From Dorea sp. CAG:317 (lineage in GTDB: Bacteria; Bacillota; Clostridia; Lachnospirales; Lachnospiraceae), in NCBI GenBank assembly GCA_000433535.1, contig FR892672.1, forward strand, positions 56,497 to 88,369: a DNA stretch of 31,873 bases. The letters run 5' to 3'. The notes beneath the pieces are model-generated. The model did not search any database, was not told the DNA's origin, and worked only from the letters and a program-made list of their open reading frames with translations. Shown here in pieces: positions 17,128 to 25,170 of this stretch. The position numbers were made by a program, and so were the translations under genes. The first letter of the stretch is position 1; each line of letters starts with the position of its first letter.

Positions 17128-18036
17128 ATGAAACATAAAAATTTAAAATTATTAATAGGAAGTCTTTTACTGTCACTTTCCTTATTGTTTGGCGGATGCA
17201 GTGAGGCACAACCTGCCGGAAACACATCCTACGATCTGGAATCTGTACCGGAATATAATGGGGATGCCTATGTAACCATACATGATAATGTTCCGTTTTT
17301 CACAGACGATGAACTTACAACCGATGCCTTTGAAAATTATAGTAATCTGGATGATCTTGGCCGATGCGGAGCTGCTTACGCGAATGTCTGCAAGGAAATT
17401 ATGCCCACTGAAGAGCGCGGCAAAATCGGAATGGTCAAGCCTTCCGGATGGCACACAGTAAAATACAAGGGCATTGACGGAAATTATTTATACAACCGCT
17501 GTCATTTGATCGGATATCAATTATCTGCCGAAAATGCAAACGAAAAAAATCTAATTACGGGAACCAGATATCTGAATGTCACCGGTATGCTTCCCTTTGA
17601 AAATATGGTGGCAGATTATGTAAATGAAACCAAAAATCACGTCTTATACCGTGTAACTCCCGTCTACCAACAAGACAATCTTGTAGCTGACGGGGTGTTG
17701 ATGGAGGCGCGCTCCGTAGAAGATGATGATCTTGAGTTTTGTATTTACTGTTATAACGTCCAGCCGGGCATTGAAATTGACTATCACACCGGAGACAGTA
17801 CGAAGGCAGATACTGCAGGCACTTCGGACACTGAATCTGATTCAGCCTCTGGTTCCAATTCTGATTCCGTTTCTGTAGAAACAACGTACATTTTAAACAA
17901 GAACACAAAAAAGTTTCACACTCCTGATTGCAGCAGTGTGAAGGATATCAAAGAGAAAAATAAAAGCGAATTTACCGGAGATACACAGACTTTAATTGAG
18001 CAGGGTTATTCCCCTTGCAAAAACTGTAATCCTTAA
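17128..18036 (+). CDS. Lipoprotein with DNA/RNA non-specific endonuclease domain
   Basis: The 302-residue protein begins with a signal peptide and a lipobox LFGGC with C24, so it should be a lipoprotein on the outer face of the membrane. Residues about 45-215 match the Endonuclease_NS_2 type of beta-beta-alpha-metal nuclease. The usual DRGH-like core reads NRCH at 123-126, with a downstream NLITGTRYLN segment. After a Ser/Thr/Asp-rich linker (about 223-250), the C-terminus has H264, C268, C297 and C300, a small domain like the Ada-type zinc-binding fold seen at the ends of other nucleases. It probably degrades nucleic acid outside the cell. AAGGAGG precedes the ATG. It is convergent with spmB, with only 11 bases between them. 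Confidence 0.85.
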   Translation: MKHKNLKLLIGSLLLSLSLLFGGCSEAQPAGNTSYDLESVPEYNGDAYVTIHDNVPFFTDDELTTDAFENYSNLDDLGRCGAAYANVCKEIMPTEERGKIGMVKPSGWHTVKYKGIDGNYLYNRCHLIGYQLSAENANEKNLITGTRYLNVTGMLPFENMVADYVNETKNHVLYRVTPVYQQDNLVADGVLMEARSVEDDDLEFCIYCYNVQPGIEIDYHTGDSTKADTAGTSDTESDSASGSNSDSVSVETTYILNKNTKKFHTPDCSSVKDIKEKNKSEFTGDTQTLIEQGYSPCKNCNP

Positions 18037-18047
18037 AAAATATTTCT

Positions 18048-18572
18048 TTACATCATTCCGGCAAGAATTACGCTGGCAATTAATCCTGCGAAGGTAGCAA
18101 ACATTGCGCCGCCCAGTGTAAATCGTGTCTTAGTCACTTTAGCTGTCATATAATATACACTCATTGTATAGAAAATAGTTTCGGTGCAGGACATACTGAT
18201 GGATGCGATCAGACCAATATAGGAATCCGTTCCGTATTCTTTGAAAATATCCAGCAGCAGTCCTGTTGCCGCCGAAGAAGAAAACATCTTTACCACCGTA
18301 AGCGGTACTAATTCTCCCGGAAAACCGATGAGTCCGGAAAACCTTCCCACCAATTCAGACAGAAAATCAAGGAATCCTGATGCGCGTAAAATTCCTACCG
18401 CAATCATAAGCCCAATGAGTGTAGGCATAATTTTGATCACTGTAAAAAAACCATTTCTTGCGCCTTTGATAAATGTGTCATATACATTTACATGCATAAG
18501 CACTCCATAAGTCACAATTCCGAATATAACAAAAGGAACAATAAAATTTGCCATTTCAAGAAATAATTTCAT
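18048..18572 (-). CDS. spmB: Spore maturation protein B
   Basis: The 174-residue membrane protein has several hydrophobic helices and the conserved nucleoside-recognition (Gate) style segment KIMPTLIGLMIAVGILRASG, followed by FPGELVPLTVVKMFSSSAATG, which are SpmB hallmarks. In Bacillus subtilis, SpmA and SpmB are needed for proper dehydration of the spore core. The ATG is preceded by GGAG eight bases upstream. It is divergent from spmA, rather than following it in the same operon. Confidence 0.93.
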   Translation of the reverse strand: MKLFLEMANFIVPFVIFGIVTYGVLMHVNVYDTFIKGARNGFFTVIKIMPTLIGLMIAVGILRASGFLDFLSELVGRFSGLIGFPGELVPLTVVKMFSSSAATGLLLDIFKEYGTDSYIGLIASISMSCTETIFYTMSVYYMTAKVTKTRFTLGGAMFATFAGLIASVILAGMM

Positions 18573-18750
18573 GTCTTTTCTCCGTTTTAATTTTCTTTCA
18601 ATCTACATTTTCAAATTCCTACAACTCTGAAACAAAATCTTAATTTTCAGAACATCAATCTCCCATCCAATATATATGCATAACATTTCTTTCATAATAC
18701 ACAGAATTCCATAATAGAATAATTTAAAACGATCCTTGCGAGGTTTCTCT

Positions 18751-19371
18751 ATGCTCAATTATCTCTGGGCAGGAATGATTTTTATCGGAATTATTTATGC
18801 TGCATTCACCGGACGAATGCCGGATATCACAGATGCTGCAATCAATTCTTCCAAAGAAGCGGTCACACTTTGCATAACCATGATGGGGGTTATGTCTTTC
18901 TGGGTCGGACTTATGGAAATTGCCAATCAGGCAGGTATCATTGAAAAGGCCTCCAAAAAAATTCATCCCCTTATACATTTTCTATTTCCGGAGCTTCCAC
19001 CGAATCACCCGGCACAGGAACACATCACCACAAATATTCTTGCAAATATTCTGGGCCTTGGCTGGGCAGCTACTCCGGCAGGCTTAAAAGCTATGGAAGC
19101 ACTGAAAACTCTGGAAGAAGACCGGAGAAACGGCATTCTTCCAGGTCCTGTACGAAAAAAAGGCGTTGCAAGTGACGAGATGTGCACCTTTTTAATTCTC
19201 AATATTTCTTCCCTGCAGCTCATCCCCATCAACGTAATCGCCTACCGGAGCGAATATGGAAGTGTTGATCCCGCCGCCATCGTAGGCGCCGGAATACTTG
19301 CAACCACAATCAGCACACTGGCCGGCATTTTTTACTGCAAAGTGCGAACCAGCCGGAAACATTTCCTATAA
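18751..19371 (+). CDS. spmA: Spore maturation protein A
   Basis: About 206 residues, multi-helix, with the SpmA signatures SSKEAVTLCITMMGVMSFWVG, LANILGLGWAATPAGLKAM and LQLIPINVIAYR. The ATG at 18751 has GAGG seven bases upstream; an in-frame TTG at 18736 has no site. It works with SpmB in spore core dehydration. The 178-bp gap to spmB holds A/T-rich sequence with several CATA-type elements that could be sporulation -10 boxes, but no promoter there is convincing. A weak sigma E-like pair on the plus strand is TCATAAT (18692-18698) and AATAGAAT (18713-18720). Confidence 0.93.
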   Translation: MLNYLWAGMIFIGIIYAAFTGRMPDITDAAINSSKEAVTLCITMMGVMSFWVGLMEIANQAGIIEKASKKIHPLIHFLFPELPPNHPAQEHITTNILANILGLGWAATPAGLKAMEALKTLEEDRRNGILPGPVRKKGVASDEMCTFLILNISSLQLIPINVIAYRSEYGSVDPAAIVGAGILATTISTLAGIFYCKVRTSRKHFL

Positions 19372-19440
19372 ACGAAGCCCAAGCAGAGACACTGATATTT
19401 ATCGTAAAATCAAAAAAATATAAAATATTTCTTATATTGC

Positions 19441-19510
19441 TTGCATTTTTAAAACATTGGATATAATATAAATATATGCACAACGTAGTTTTTAAAACTA
19501 CATCATGTTG
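19441..19510 (+). promoter_or_regulatory. Candidate promoter and leader hairpin of the hemolysin III family gene
   Basis: TATAAT at 19462-19467 is a good -10. The -35 is ambiguous: TTGCAT at 19441 with a 15-bp spacer, or TTGCTT at 19437 with 19 bp. Just downstream, 19485-19501 is a 17-base palindrome (GTAGTTTT / AAAACTAC), flanked by CAAC and GTTG. The leader from here to the start codon is about 140 bases. Confidence 0.4.
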
Positions 19511-19618
19511 TTTCTTCATTCCATTCGGTCGTACATTCTACAACGACGATCTTATAAATACGAATAAAGAAACCAGCAAACAGGTATCAAATACTAATCA
19601 AGAAACGGAGGCATCTAC

Positions 19619-20359
19619 ATGAAAGATATAGCTATACACTCAACATCTTCAATAAACGGTTTGTTAGAAAAAACTACAAAAAATACAATGGAAAATAATC
19701 TCAAAACACTGATCATAAAATATATCAAAGATCCGGGAAGCGCTATTACTCACTTTATCGGCATGGTCATGGCAATTCCGGCCGCGATTCCGTTACTCAT
19801 AAAAGCAGCCCGGCAGTCCGATCCACTTTACATCGTTGCCATGGGCGTCTATGCATTAAGTTTGATCCTCTTATATACAGCAAGCACAGCTTATCACACA
19901 TTTGACCGCTCCGAACGGATCAACACCATACTGAAAAAAATCGACCACATGATGATCAGCGTCTTAATCGCCGGAAGCTACACACCAATCTGCCTGCTTG
20001 TCCTGGAGAAAAAAACAGGTCTTGTTCTCCTTGGCATCGTATGGGGAATCGCTCTTATCGGAATCCTGATCAAAGCATTCTGGGTATACTGCCCGAAATG
20101 GGTATCCTCCGTACTTTATATCGGCATGGGCTGGACTTGCGTATTGGCATTTGGGCAAATTTTCCACGCTATGTCACCCGCAGGGTTTGGCTGGCTTCTG
20201 GCCGGCGGAATCATCTACACCGTAGGTGGCATAATTTACGCATTAAAACTTTCCGTCTTCAACAACCGGCATAAATACTTCGGAAGCCATGAAATCTTCC
20301 ACTTGTTCGTAATGGGCGGAAGCCTCTGCCACTATATCGTAATGTATGCTTATATATAA
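19619..20359 (+). CDS. Hemolysin III / PAQR family membrane protein (YqfA/TrhA type)
   Basis: The 246-residue protein has seven predicted membrane helices. It has the family's conserved polar residues: S and H in TASTAYHTF, D in KKIDHMM, and the H-x3-H motif in SHEIFHLFV near the C-terminus, thought to bind a metal. Bacterial members have been linked to membrane homeostasis, and the hemolysin name is historical. GGAGG lies eight bases before the ATG. The N-terminal extension of about 40 residues is longer than in many relatives. The stop codon directly abuts repeat copy 4. Confidence 0.9.
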   Translation: MKDIAIHSTSSINGLLEKTTKNTMENNLKTLIIKYIKDPGSAITHFIGMVMAIPAAIPLLIKAARQSDPLYIVAMGVYALSLILLYTASTAYHTFDRSERINTILKKIDHMMISVLIAGSYTPICLLVLEKKTGLVLLGIVWGIALIGILIKAFWVYCPKWVSSVLYIGMGWTCVLAFGQIFHAMSPAGFGWLLAGGIIYTVGGIIYALKLSVFNNRHKYFGSHEIFHLFVMGGSLCHYIVMYAYI

Positions 20360-20423
20360 GTTTGGGACGTAGCATTTTTACAAAATGCTACGTCCCAAAT
20401 TGTATTCCGGGGTGTCCTTTTTT
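20360..20423 (-). repeat. Repeat copy 4 of the GGGAC family, between convergent genes
   Basis: On the minus strand two 22-bp units (20402-20423 and 20380-20401) are followed by an inverted half-unit (20360-20379). The hairpin is a perfect 18-bp stem (20361-20378 with 20382-20399, loop TAC). The element starts one base after the hemolysin III stop codon. The GIY-YIG gene reads into it and stops at the TAG of its GGGACGTAG. It probably serves as terminator for the plus-strand gene, since T-rich sequence follows. Confidence 0.88.
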
Positions 20424-20654
20424 GATTAATTCTTCTTTTTTTCTTCTTGTTAACTGCTTGATTGCGTATTCCCGGCTCATCGCTTCCTCTTTTGTCGCAA
20501 ATTCTTCATAATAAGCCAGCTCTACCGGTCTTCGATTTTTCGTATATTTCGCACCTTTTCCCGCATTATGCGCATTTATGCGTTTCTCTAAATCATTCGT
20601 CCATCCTGTATACAAGGTTTCATCACTGCATTTTAAAATATATGTATAATTCAT
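20388..20654 (-). CDS. GIY-YIG nuclease family protein (YhbQ/UPF0213 type)
   Basis: The small cytoplasmic protein (88 residues from the ATG at 20654) has the single GIY-YIG domain. YTYIL at 3-7 and LYTGWTNDL with the YTG element form the core, followed by the conserved arginine in EKRINAHN and the glutamate of the ATKEEAMSREYAIK helix. Relatives act on DNA ends or repair intermediates, but the function is poorly defined. The frame is open upstream to 20726, yet family members start at MNY. The C-terminal residues from about KKGHPG to the stop are encoded by repeat copy 4, so the natural C-terminus was probably replaced. Confidence 0.85.
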   Translation of the reverse strand: MNYTYILKCSDETLYTGWTNDLEKRINAHNAGKGAKYTKNRRPVELAYYEEFATKEEAMSREYAIKQLTRRKKEELIKKGHPGIQFGT

Positions 20655-20731
20655 ATCTTCCCATTCTTTCTCCGCACGAATTTCATTTCTACTGCCCATT
20701 ATAAAAGATGAATTTAAAAACTGCAATCTCC

Positions 20732-20830
20732 AATTTGGGACAGGTCATTTTACAGTTTGGAACAGGTCAATTTACAATTTGGGACGTAGCATTTTGCAAA
20801 AATGCTACGTCCCAAACTAACGTCCCAAAT
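20732..20830 (+). repeat. Repeat copy 5 of the GGGAC family: three units plus inverted half-unit
   Basis: Three 22-bp direct units lie at 20732-20753, 20754-20775 and 20776-20797. The first two carry GGACAGGTC or GAACAGGTC and the third GGGACGTAGC. The inverted half-unit at 20798-20817 makes a perfect 18-bp hairpin with the third (20778-20795 with 20799-20816, loop GCA). A further inverted GTCCCAAAT lies at 20822-20830, three bases from the spoIIQ stop codon. Confidence 0.88.
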
Positions 20831-20833
20831 TCA

Positions 20834-21628
20834 TTATTCCACCAAATATTCCATTGGATTTACTGGTTGTCCGTCTTTTCTCATTTCGAAGTATACGTTG
20901 CTTCCTTCTACGCTGTAGTATTTGGTTGGTGCGCTTACGTATCCGATAATTGTTTTTGCTTCTACCTGATCCCCGACTTTTACCGGAACTTCTTTTAATT
21001 GTCCGTAAAATAATTCATAGCCATTTCCGATGTCTACATTTACGGTCAGCCCCGTCTCTGCTGACTGGTCGATGGACTTTACAATTCCCGGGGTTGCTGA
21101 GATTACCTGATCGCCCTCTGCTCCGGCAATCACTAGCGCCGGATTGTACTTATACTGATCCAGTGTAGAAAAGTAGACTGTTTTGTCCATGCTGTAGCTC
21201 ATTAAAATATTTCCGTTGACCGGCCAGAGCAATTTGCTGTCGCTGTTGAAGCTTACTGTTTTTGTCTTTCCTGATGTTGTCTGTGACGTCTGGGCTGACT
21301 GCGCATCTGCCTGTCCGTTTTCAACGGAATCCTCTTGCTTCTGATTGGCATTTTCCTGATTTGTTTCTTTGACTTTCTCTTGCAGATCGTTAATGATAAG
21401 ATCTGTTGTTGTCTCCTTAAGAGGCTCTGCTTCCTTCTCTTTTTCTGCTTTCGCTTCTTCCTGTTTTGCCAGCAGCTGTTCATTTTTCATGGCTTTATAG
21501 TCTTTGAATGTATATGTTCCAACAATTGCGATAGCTGCCACAAAACAAAGAACTGCTGCAACAGTTGCCCCTCTGTTTTTTCTTTTTGGTCTTGGTCTCT
21601 TCGGACTCTGCGTTTGATTTTGATTCAT
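20834..21628 (-). CDS. spoIIQ: SpoIIQ-like degenerate M23 (LytM) protein
   Basis: The 264-residue protein has a basic N-terminus, one membrane helix (about 20-42), a charged coiled-coil-like stretch (about 45-105), a Ser/Thr/Gln linker and a LytM domain (about 133-264). The zinc ligands of active M23 peptidases are missing: the HxGxD site reads NPALV at 162-166 and the HxH site reads NVY at 244-246. It should therefore be non-catalytic. It sits directly downstream of spoIID and has a sigma F-type promoter, which fits the forespore side of the SpoIIQ-SpoIIIAH channel. The gene name rests on context and architecture. The stop codon is three bases from repeat copy 5. Confidence 0.8.
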   Translation of the reverse strand: MNQNQTQSPKRPRPKRKNRGATVAAVLCFVAAIAIVGTYTFKDYKAMKNEQLLAKQEEAKAEKEKEAEPLKETTTDLIINDLQEKVKETNQENANQKQEDSVENGQADAQSAQTSQTTSGKTKTVSFNSDSKLLWPVNGNILMSYSMDKTVYFSTLDQYKYNPALVIAGAEGDQVISATPGIVKSIDQSAETGLTVNVDIGNGYELFYGQLKEVPVKVGDQVEAKTIIGYVSAPTKYYSVEGSNVYFEMRKDGQPVNPMEYLVE

Positions 21629-21649
21629 TTTATCACCACCTCTGACTTT

Positions 21650-21678
21650 ATTTTTGCCAGATCGCAGTGCAGTTATAC
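21650..21678 (-). promoter_or_regulatory. Sigma F-type (forespore) promoter of the spoIIQ-like gene
   Basis: On the minus strand GTATA (21674-21678), a 15-bp spacer and GGCAAAAAT (21650-21658) match the Bacillus sigma F pattern (GYATA at -35, GGnnAnAnT at -10). It lies in the 68-bp gap after spoIID, about 20 bp upstream of the spoIIQ start. The sigma assignment is by consensus only. Confidence 0.65.
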
Positions 21679-21696
21679 TTTCGCAAACATAAAATA

Positions 21697-22629
21697 TTAG
21701 AAATTCGGCACAATCTGTGTGACTTCTTTTAATTCTGTATCTTTAAAAAAATAATTTAAAATCTCCTTACATTTTTTTCCGTCCTTTGCCATTTGATTTG
21801 CCGTATACTGACTCATACCGATTCCATGCCCCACACCTCTTGTCGTAATCCTCAATTTTTCATTATAATTTTGAAGCGTAAAGCAGCTGGATGCCAGCCC
21901 GTATGTATTACGAAATTCCTCTCCGCTCACCGTTTCCTGTCCCACCCGGACGCTCTGCACATAACCGGTCGTATCACACTGTGTTACTTCCGCATCTAAT
22001 TTGTCCAACGTAACTGTCTGGATCTGCTCCGCAGCCTCTACATCTTCCGAGCAATCTGTGATCGTCAGATACGGATAATCCTCCCCCAACGCTTCTTTTC
22101 CGTCTCGTGTGCTCCCATTCGTCAATCGGCAAAACGGCGTTTGCGCGAGTTTCTCTTCATAGGTAAGAACTTTTCCTTCCGTTTCATCCCACGCATCTTT
22201 CAGCTTCTGATGATACTTAAAATATTTCGCCGCTCCCCACTCCTTCTCCATTTCCTTTTGCGTCCAGAAATCATCCGAAAATTCCACCTTGCTCCCGCCT
22301 TCCTGAATCTTCCTATACACATTGGTCCGCACAAGCACCGCCTGCGCCTTCAACACTTCCTCCTCGTAATTTGCGGGAATCTCTTTTGCCAATATTCCGA
22401 CACAATATTCTTCAATCGGCATTTCCAGCGAACCATTTTCTGTTTTCACCTTAATGTATGTCTGGTCCACATTGGATGTAGATACTAAGCCCGGTCCATG
22501 AATAAATACCGTTATGATATAAGGCAGCAATACCATAATCGTCAGATATGCCCCCGCCTTCTTTAATTTTGTCCACGTATTTCCATATCTTACTCTCATT
22601 AGATTCCTTCCGGCAGATCGTCTCTTCAT
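21697..22629 (-). CDS. spoIID: Stage II sporulation protein D (peptidoglycan lytic transglycosylase)
   Basis: The 310-residue protein has one N-terminal membrane helix (about 26-44) and the SpoIID domain facing outward. E83 in GILAKEIP corresponds to the catalytic glutamate region of SpoIID, followed by EEVLKAQAVLVRTNVY. GVGHGIGMSQYTANQMAKDG near the C-terminus is the family's signature. In Bacillus, mother-cell SpoIID degrades septal peptidoglycan during engulfment, with SpoIIP and SpoIIM. GGAGGG lies nine bases before the ATG and is part of the hairpin after glgP. The spoIIQ-like gene follows after 68 bp. Confidence 0.95.
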   Translation of the reverse strand: MKRRSAGRNLMRVRYGNTWTKLKKAGAYLTIMVLLPYIITVFIHGPGLVSTSNVDQTYIKVKTENGSLEMPIEEYCVGILAKEIPANYEEEVLKAQAVLVRTNVYRKIQEGGSKVEFSDDFWTQKEMEKEWGAAKYFKYHQKLKDAWDETEGKVLTYEEKLAQTPFCRLTNGSTRDGKEALGEDYPYLTITDCSEDVEAAEQIQTVTLDKLDAEVTQCDTTGYVQSVRVGQETVSGEEFRNTYGLASSCFTLQNYNEKLRITTRGVGHGIGMSQYTANQMAKDGKKCKEILNYFFKDTELKEVTQIVPNF

Positions 22630-22668
22630 AAAAAATATCCCTCCTCATACACTACTGTATGAGAAGGG
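22630..22668 (-). terminator. Terminator-like hairpin after glgP that covers the spoIID ribosome binding site
   Basis: On the minus strand a 13-bp stem (22656-22668 with 22639-22651, one G-U pair, loop GTAG) is followed by ATA and six T (22630-22635). It begins nine bases after the glgP stop codon. Its right arm contains the GGAGGG ribosome binding site of spoIID, so RNA reading through from glgP would have that site paired. Confidence 0.75.
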
Positions 22669-22682
22669 ACATTCTATTATAC
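22654..22682 (-). promoter_or_regulatory. spoIID: Sigma E-type (mother-cell) promoter of spoIID
   Basis: On the minus strand CATACAGT (22654-22661) matches the sigma E -10 consensus CATACANT exactly. Fourteen bases upstream is GTATAAT (22676-22682), with five of seven matches to the -35 consensus KMATATT. The -35 overlaps the glgP stop codon and the -10 lies in the left arm of the hairpin. Transcripts would start near the loop and lack that arm. Confidence 0.65.
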
Positions 22683-25133
22683 TAACTTATCTAATTTCCA
22701 AATGTCATCCACATATTCCTGAATTGTTCTGTCGGATGAGAATTTTCCACAGCTTGCTGTGTTAAGAAGTGCCATTTTTGCCCATCTGTCTTTATCACGA
22801 TAAGCTTTTTCCACTTCTTCCTGCGCATTTGCATAAGAACGGAAATCTTTTAAGATAAAGTACATATCCGCTTTGTCAAAGCCATTGCTCTTAAGAAGGC
22901 TGTTATACAGGTCGCGGTATCTTTCTCTGTCTCCGTCTGCATAAGTTCCGTCCACAAGCTGGTCTACGACGCGGCGCACATCCGGGTCGTTGTTGTAGAT
23001 CTCATATGGGTCGTAACCGCCATTTTTCTCGTAGTTCATTACTTCGTCTGAACTTAATCCGAAGATAAATGCATTTTCTTTTCCTACTTCCTCCACGATC
23101 TCTACGTTCGCTCCGTCCATCGTTCCAAGTGTCGGCGCTCCGTTTAACATGAATTTCATATTACCGGTTCCGGATGCTTCTTTGGAAGCTGTAGAAATCT
23201 GTTCACTGACATCTGCTGCCGCAAAGATCCATTCTGCATTAGATACACGATAGTCTTCGATAAATACAACTTTCAGCTTTCCGTTGATGCTGCGGTCATT
23301 ATTTACTACGTCCGCAACAGAGTTGATAAGCTTAATGATCTCTTTCGCACGAACATATCCTGCGGACGCTTTCGCTCCAAAGATATAAGTTCTCGGATAG
23401 AAGCTCATCTCCGGATGTTCTTTGATCTTATTGTAAATGTACATGACATGTAAAATGTTGAGGAGCTGACGTTTATACTCGTGCAGTCTCTTTACCTGTA
23501 CATCGAAAATAGATCTCGGATCCACCTCTACTCCATTGTGCTCCAGAATGTATTTTGCAAGACGCTCTTTGTTCTTGTATTTGATCTCCATGAATTCTTT
23601 CAGCGCTTCTTCATCATCTGCATATTTTTTCAGTCCTGACATAAGAGACAGATCTGTAATCCAGTCTTTTGTTCCGAGCTTTTCTGTCACCCAGTCTGCC
23701 AGGAGCGGATTTCCATGCATAAGGAAACGTCTCTGTGTAATACCATTTGTCTTATTGTTAAATTTCCCCGGCATCATCTCATAGAAATCACGAAGTTCTC
23801 TCTTCTTAAGAATCTCTGTATGAAGTCTTGCAACACCATTTACAGAATATCCTGCAACGATGGCAAGATGTGCCATTTTCACCTGACCGTCACGAAGAAT
23901 TGCCATCTTCTTCACTTTTTCTTCATTTCCCGGATACATCTCACGGATCTGAATAATAAATCTTCTGTCAATCTCCTGAATGATCTGATAAACCCTTGGA
24001 AGCAGTCTTGAGAACAGATCGATCGGCCATTTCTCAAGCGCCTCTGCCATGATTGTATGGTTCGTGTAAGCACAGGCTTTTGTTGTCACATCCCACGCCT
24101 CATTCCATTCCAGATGATAATCATCCAGAAGGATTCTCATAAGCTCTGCAACTGCCACTGTCGGATGCGTATCGTTCATCTGGAACGTTGCCTTTTCATA
24201 CAGCTTACGGATATCATCATGATCCTTCATGTATTTGTCTACTGCTAACTGAAGACTTGCAGATACGAAGAAATACTGCTGCTTCAGACGAAGCTCTTTT
24301 CCTGCGTAATGGTTATCATTGGGATACAATACTTCCACGATATTTTTTGCAAGGTTTTGCTGCTCTACTGCTTTGTGGTAATCTCCACGCTCAAAAGAAT
24401 CTAACTGGAAATCAACGATTGGCTCTGCATCCCAGATACGTAACGTATTTACCTGACCATTGCCATATCCCACGATCGGGTAATCGTAAGGAACAGCCAA
24501 TACGGACTCGTAATTTTCCTGCTTGAACATGGTTTTTCCTGTTACATCATCATACTCTACACGGATATTTCCGCCAAAACGAATTTCTTTTGCATATTCC
24601 GGTCTTCTAAGCTCAAACGGATTACCGTATTTCAACCAGTTATCCGGTTTCTCTACCTGATAGCCGTCCTTGATCTTCTGTTTGAACATTCCGTAACGAT
24701 AACGGATACCGCAGCCATAAGCTGCATATCCAAGAGATGCCAGCGAATCTAAGAAACAGGCTGCCAGTCGTCCAAGACCGCCGTTTCCAAGCGCCGGATC
24801 CGGCTCCTGATCCTCTACAGTATTTAAATCAATTCCCAGCTCATCTAATGCTTCTTTGACTTCCTGGTACGCGGTCATATTGATCAGGTTATTGCCAAGC
24901 GCACGTCCCATCAAAAACTCCATAGACATATAGTACACAATCTTCGGATCTTCCTTCGTGATCTTCTTCTGTGTGAGGATCCAGTCATCAATGATGGCTT
25001 CCTTTACAGCATAAGACACTGCCTGGTACAGCTCCTGCTGACTTGCTTCATTCATTTCTTTACGAAACAATCTTTTTACATTGTCGCGTACATCTTTTTT
25101 AAATGTTTCCTTTTCAAATCTTGGGTTATACAT
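22677..25133 (-). CDS. glgP: Glycogen/starch/alpha-glucan phosphorylase
   Basis: The 818-residue cytoplasmic enzyme releases glucose 1-phosphate from alpha-1,4-glucans using pyridoxal phosphate. Signatures are DPALGNGGLGRLAACFLDS near residue 115, FQMNDTHPTVAVAELMRI near 310 and the cofactor lysine in GTGNMKFMLNGA at about residue 660. Length is normal for the family. An AGGAAGGA site precedes the ATG. It lies 75 bases downstream of ileS, with a hairpin in between, and ends 47 bases before spoIID. No other glycogen gene is adjacent. Confidence 0.97.
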   Translation of the reverse strand: MYNPRFEKETFKKDVRDNVKRLFRKEMNEASQQELYQAVSYAVKEAIIDDWILTQKKITKEDPKIVYYMSMEFLMGRALGNNLINMTAYQEVKEALDELGIDLNTVEDQEPDPALGNGGLGRLAACFLDSLASLGYAAYGCGIRYRYGMFKQKIKDGYQVEKPDNWLKYGNPFELRRPEYAKEIRFGGNIRVEYDDVTGKTMFKQENYESVLAVPYDYPIVGYGNGQVNTLRIWDAEPIVDFQLDSFERGDYHKAVEQQNLAKNIVEVLYPNDNHYAGKELRLKQQYFFVSASLQLAVDKYMKDHDDIRKLYEKATFQMNDTHPTVAVAELMRILLDDYHLEWNEAWDVTTKACAYTNHTIMAEALEKWPIDLFSRLLPRVYQIIQEIDRRFIIQIREMYPGNEEKVKKMAILRDGQVKMAHLAIVAGYSVNGVARLHTEILKKRELRDFYEMMPGKFNNKTNGITQRRFLMHGNPLLADWVTEKLGTKDWITDLSLMSGLKKYADDEEALKEFMEIKYKNKERLAKYILEHNGVEVDPRSIFDVQVKRLHEYKRQLLNILHVMYIYNKIKEHPEMSFYPRTYIFGAKASAGYVRAKEIIKLINSVADVVNNDRSINGKLKVVFIEDYRVSNAEWIFAAADVSEQISTASKEASGTGNMKFMLNGAPTLGTMDGANVEIVEEVGKENAFIFGLSSDEVMNYEKNGGYDPYEIYNNDPDVRRVVDQLVDGTYADGDRERYRDLYNSLLKSNGFDKADMYFILKDFRSYANAQEEVEKAYRDKDRWAKMALLNTASCGKFSSDRTIQEYVDDIWKLDKLV

Positions 25134-25170
25134 AAACTTAATTCCTTCCTACATCTAAGCTATTTTTAGT

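Noticed and set aside
18573..18750. Sporulation promoters between spmA and spmB
   Set aside because: Several CATA-type boxes exist on both strands, but none has both a good -35 and the right spacing, so I list only a weak candidate in the spmA entry.
10675..20830. 22-bp repeat units considered as a CRISPR array
   Set aside because: The units abut without spacers, number only two or three per locus, end in an inverted unit and have no cas gene nearby.
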